Source: Alphaproteobacteria bacterium UBA6544
GTDB lineage: Bacteria; Pseudomonadota; Alphaproteobacteria; UBA8366
DNA length: 8,898 bases
NCBI GenBank assembly: GCA_002434595.1
Contig: DJKK01000333.1
Location: forward strand, 1 to 8,898
Direction of reading: 5' to 3'
Position numbers and translations under genes: made by a program. Below the pieces are notes generated by a model. That model worked only from the letters and a program-made list of their open reading frames with translations. It was not told the DNA's origin and did no database searches. This document shows positions 6,660 to 8,898 of this stretch, one piece after another (positions within the stretch are counted from its first letter, which is position 1; each line of letters opens with the position of its first letter).

Positions 6660-6677
6660 AGGTGGGGGATATTCATC

Positions 6678-8288
6678 ATGGCTGAAGGTACAGCGGCACA
6701 CGCGCACGACGATCACACGCCGACCGGTTGGCGGCGTTTCGTCTATTCGACCAACCACAAGGACATCGGCACGATGTACCTTGCCTTCTCGGTAATTGCG
6801 GGTCTGATCGGCGGCGCGTTCTCGGTTTATATGCGCATGGAATTAATGGACCCTGGTGTCCAGTTTATGACTGACGCGGATGGCAATCCCGACGGCCATC
6901 AGTGGAACATGTTCATTACCGCGCATGGCCTGATAATGGTCTTCTTTGTTGTTATGCCTGCGGTTATCGGCGGTTTCGGAAACTGGATTGTGCCGTTGAT
7001 GATAGGCGCCCCCGACATGGCCTTCCCACGCATGAACAACATCAGTTTCTGGCTCCTCGTTCCGGCTTTCCTGTTGTTGTTGGGGTCGGCCGTACTTGGC
7101 GGCGGTGCCGGCACAGGCTGGACGATGTATCCGCCACTTTCAAACACCGGTTACGGACATGATGGCGCGGCGGTCGACATGGCGATCTTCTCGCTTCACT
7201 TGGCGGGCGCATCTTCAATTCTGGGAGCTGTGAATTTCATTACGACGATCTTCAATATGCGGGCACCCGGCATGACCTTGCACAAAATGCCGCTCTTCGT
7301 CTGGGCGACGCTTGTCACGGCATTCCTCTTACTGCTGTCGCTGCCAGTGCTTGGCGGCGCTATCACGATGCTGCTGACAGACCGTAACTTTGGCACGGCA
7401 TTCTTCAGGCCGGAAGGCGGCGGAGAGCCGGTATTGTTCCAGCATCTGTTTTGGTTCTTTGGACACCCCGAAGTTTACATCATGATCCTGCCGGGCTTCG
7501 GGATCGTCAGTCACATCATATCAACCTTCTCTAAGAAACCCGTCTTTGGCTATTTGGGAATGGCTTATGCGATGGTGGCGATCGGTGTCATCGGGTTCGT
7601 GGTCTGGGCGCACCACATGTATACGATCGGCTTTGACGTCGACGTCCGGGCCTACTTCACCCTGGCAACGATGGTCATTGCGGTCCCGACCGGCGTTAAG
7701 ATATTCAGCTGGATTGCGACCATGTGGGGCGGCTCGATCCGCTTTGACACGCCAATGCTTTGGGCGGTCGGGTTCATCTTCTTGTTCACGGTAGGCGGCG
7801 TAACTGGTGTCGTCCTCTCGAACGCCGGCGTCGATCTGGTGCTGCACGACACGTATTATGTGGTCGCGCACTTCCACTACGTTCTCTCACTCGGTGCGGT
7901 GTTCACGATTTTTGCGGGCATCTATTACTGGCTGGGTAAGATGTGCGGCCGACAGTATCCGGAATGGGCGGGCAAGTTCCATTTCTGGACGACCTTCATC
8001 GGTGTCAATATCACCTTCTTCCCGCAGCATTTCTCGGGCCTTGCAGGTATGCCGCGACGCTACATCGACTACGCAGACGCCTTGCACGGATGGAACTACG
8101 TATCATCGATCGGTGCGTACATTTCGTTCGCCTCAACGCTCTTCTTCGTCTGCATGCTGATCTATACGCTGCGCGCCGGCCGGCTGGTGGGCGACAATTA
8201 CTGGGGCGAAGGCGCGACGACTCTCGAATGGACGGTCTCGTCGCCGCCACCATTCCATAGCTTCGACGAATTGCCGCAGGTCAAATAA
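6678..8288 (+). CDS. coxA: Cytochrome c oxidase subunit I, aa3 type
   Basis: This is the catalytic subunit that reduces oxygen to water and pumps protons. It is a 536-residue, roughly 12-helix inner-membrane protein. Visible residues include the heme a ligand His83 (TAHGLIM), D-channel entrance Asp113 (GAPDMAFPRMNN), and FFGHPEVY (260-267) with CuB ligand His263, proton-gating Glu265 and cross-link Tyr267. The other CuB ligands are His312 and His313 (WAHHMY). Further residues are K-channel Lys341 (PTGVKIFSW), heme a3 and heme a ligands His398 and His400 (VAHFHY), and the propionate-binding Arg pair (GMPRRYIDY, 460-461). The HPEVY glutamate and both channels place it in the A1 subfamily of heme-copper oxidases. 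The ATG at 6678 is preceded by GGTGGGGG nine bases upstream. It sits between coxB and ctaB with short gaps, consistent with one transcript. Confidence 0.97.
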   Translation: MAEGTAAHAHDDHTPTGWRRFVYSTNHKDIGTMYLAFSVIAGLIGGAFSVYMRMELMDPGVQFMTDADGNPDGHQWNMFITAHGLIMVFFVVMPAVIGGFGNWIVPLMIGAPDMAFPRMNNISFWLLVPAFLLLLGSAVLGGGAGTGWTMYPPLSNTGYGHDGAAVDMAIFSLHLAGASSILGAVNFITTIFNMRAPGMTLHKMPLFVWATLVTAFLLLLSLPVLGGAITMLLTDRNFGTAFFRPEGGGEPVLFQHLFWFFGHPEVYIMILPGFGIVSHIISTFSKKPVFGYLGMAYAMVAIGVIGFVVWAHHMYTIGFDVDVRAYFTLATMVIAVPTGVKIFSWIATMWGGSIRFDTPMLWAVGFIFLFTVGGVTGVVLSNAGVDLVLHDTYYVVAHFHYVLSLGAVFTIFAGIYYWLGKMCGRQYPEWAGKFHFWTTFIGVNITFFPQHFSGLAGMPRRYIDYADALHGWNYVSSIGAYISFASTLFFVCMLIYTLRAGRLVGDNYWGEGATTLEWTVSSPPPFHSFDELPQVK

Positions 8289-8300
8289 TCCAAGCGGCGT

Positions 8301-8305
8301 GGAGG
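8301..8305 (+). promoter_or_regulatory. Ribosome-binding site deciding the ctaB start
   Basis: A perfect GGAGG lies six bases before TTG 8312, which is the reason for choosing this rare start codon. The first in-frame ATG lies inside the conserved LLKPRVMSL segment and would be too late. Confidence 0.8.
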
Positions 8306-8311
8306 TAAGCT

Positions 8312-8898
8312 TTGGCGCAAACCGCCACAACACCAGTTTCAGAATCGGGTGATGTACTTGACTACATCGCCCTGCTGAAGCCTCGCGTCATGTCGCTGGT
8401 CGTATTCACCGGATTCGCGGGGTTGGCCGTTGCACCCGGTAACATTCATCCGATCTTGGCGGCCGTGGCTGTCCTGTGCATTGCACTCGCGTCGGGTGCC
8501 GCCGGTGCGATCAACATGTGGTATGACCGAGATATCGACGCGCTGATGGAGCGCACACGCGACCGCCCCTTGCCGACAGGCAAGATCGAACCGGCGGAAG
8601 CACTGTCGTTCGGTGTCATTCTTGCCTCCGGCGCGATCATGCTCATGTTCTTGGCGACAAATGAGATGGCGGCCGCCCTTCTGGCAGCAGCAGTCCTATT
8701 TTATGTTTTCGTTTATACTATGTGGCTAAAGCGTCGCACACCACAGAACATCGTAATCGGAGGCGCTGCCGGGGCTTTCCCGCCGGCCATCGGATGGGCG
8801 GCAGTGACCGGCGATGTCGGCATCGAGGCCGTCGTCATGTTCCTTGTGATTTTCTTTTGGACACCGCCGCACTTCTGGGCGCTGGCACTCTACCGCGA
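8312..8898 (+). CDS. ctaB: Heme O synthase (protoheme IX farnesyltransferase), partial
   Basis: CtaB adds a farnesyl group to the 2-vinyl of heme B to give heme O, the precursor of the heme A that CoxA needs. It is an integral inner-membrane enzyme of the UbiA superfamily. The first 195 codons are present, about two thirds of the usual length of about 300, and the reading frame is open at the window edge. Visible features are LLKPRVMSLVVFTGFAG (21-37), the Asp-rich motif NMWYDRDIDALMERTRDRPLP (68-88), RRTPQNIVIGGAAGAFPP (141-158) and FFWTPPHFWALALYR (181-195), all typical of CtaB/CyoE. It begins at TTG 8312 behind GGAGG, 23 bases after coxA, so it belongs to the oxidase operon. In this order ctaG and coxC commonly follow, but they are outside the window. 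Confidence 0.95.
   Translation, partial: MAQTATTPVSESGDVLDYIALLKPRVMSLVVFTGFAGLAVAPGNIHPILAAVAVLCIALASGAAGAINMWYDRDIDALMERTRDRPLPTGKIEPAEALSFGVILASGAIMLMFLATNEMAAALLAAAVLFYVFVYTMWLKRRTPQNIVIGGAAGAFPPAIGWAAVTGDVGIEAVVMFLVIFFWTPPHFWALALYR

Overview
The window reads as ordinary chromosomal DNA of an alphaproteobacterium. The evidence is the plant-type glutamate-cysteine ligase, an aa3-type coxB-coxA-ctaB operon next to a divergent tldD, and ubiA divergent from rsmE-gshA; these arrangements are familiar in Rhodospirillales and Rhizobiales. The genus cannot be read from the sequence. Nearly all of it is housekeeping: respiration, quinone and heme prenylation, ribosome modification, glutathione synthesis and peptide processing. 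I see no phage, IS element, CRISPR array, tRNA or rRNA.

Left part (1-1236, minus strand): the 5' portion of a membrane-protein gene that runs off the left edge and carries an apparent +1 frameshift near position 102-112, preceded by ubiA, which makes the ubiquinone precursor. Centre-left (1283-3460, plus strand): rsmE (16S rRNA m3U1498 methyltransferase) followed after 36 bases by gshA (first step of glutathione synthesis). Centre (3473-5363, minus strand): tldD, then an unrecognised small lipoprotein gene 25 bases downstream, converging on gshA with only 12 bases between the stop codons.

The 5364-5801 gap between tldD and coxB is the only long non-coding stretch and the most interesting part. 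It holds a 15-base site that fits the published RegR/RegA/PrrA redox-regulator consensus at 10 of 11 fixed positions, a perfect 24-base palindrome with an alternating AT core, a second, degenerate RegR-like site abutting the palindrome, and overlapping inverted repeats nearer tldD.

Right part (5802-8898, plus strand): coxB (GTG start, CuA subunit II), coxA (heme/CuB subunit I) and the first two thirds of ctaB (TTG start, heme O synthase), closely spaced as one operon. UbiA supplies the quinone upstream of the respiratory chain, CtaB starts the heme A pathway needed by CoxA, and CoxAB is the terminal oxidase. I found no convincing new multi-gene system. The points worth following are the coxB regulatory region, the frameshift and the orphan lipoprotein.
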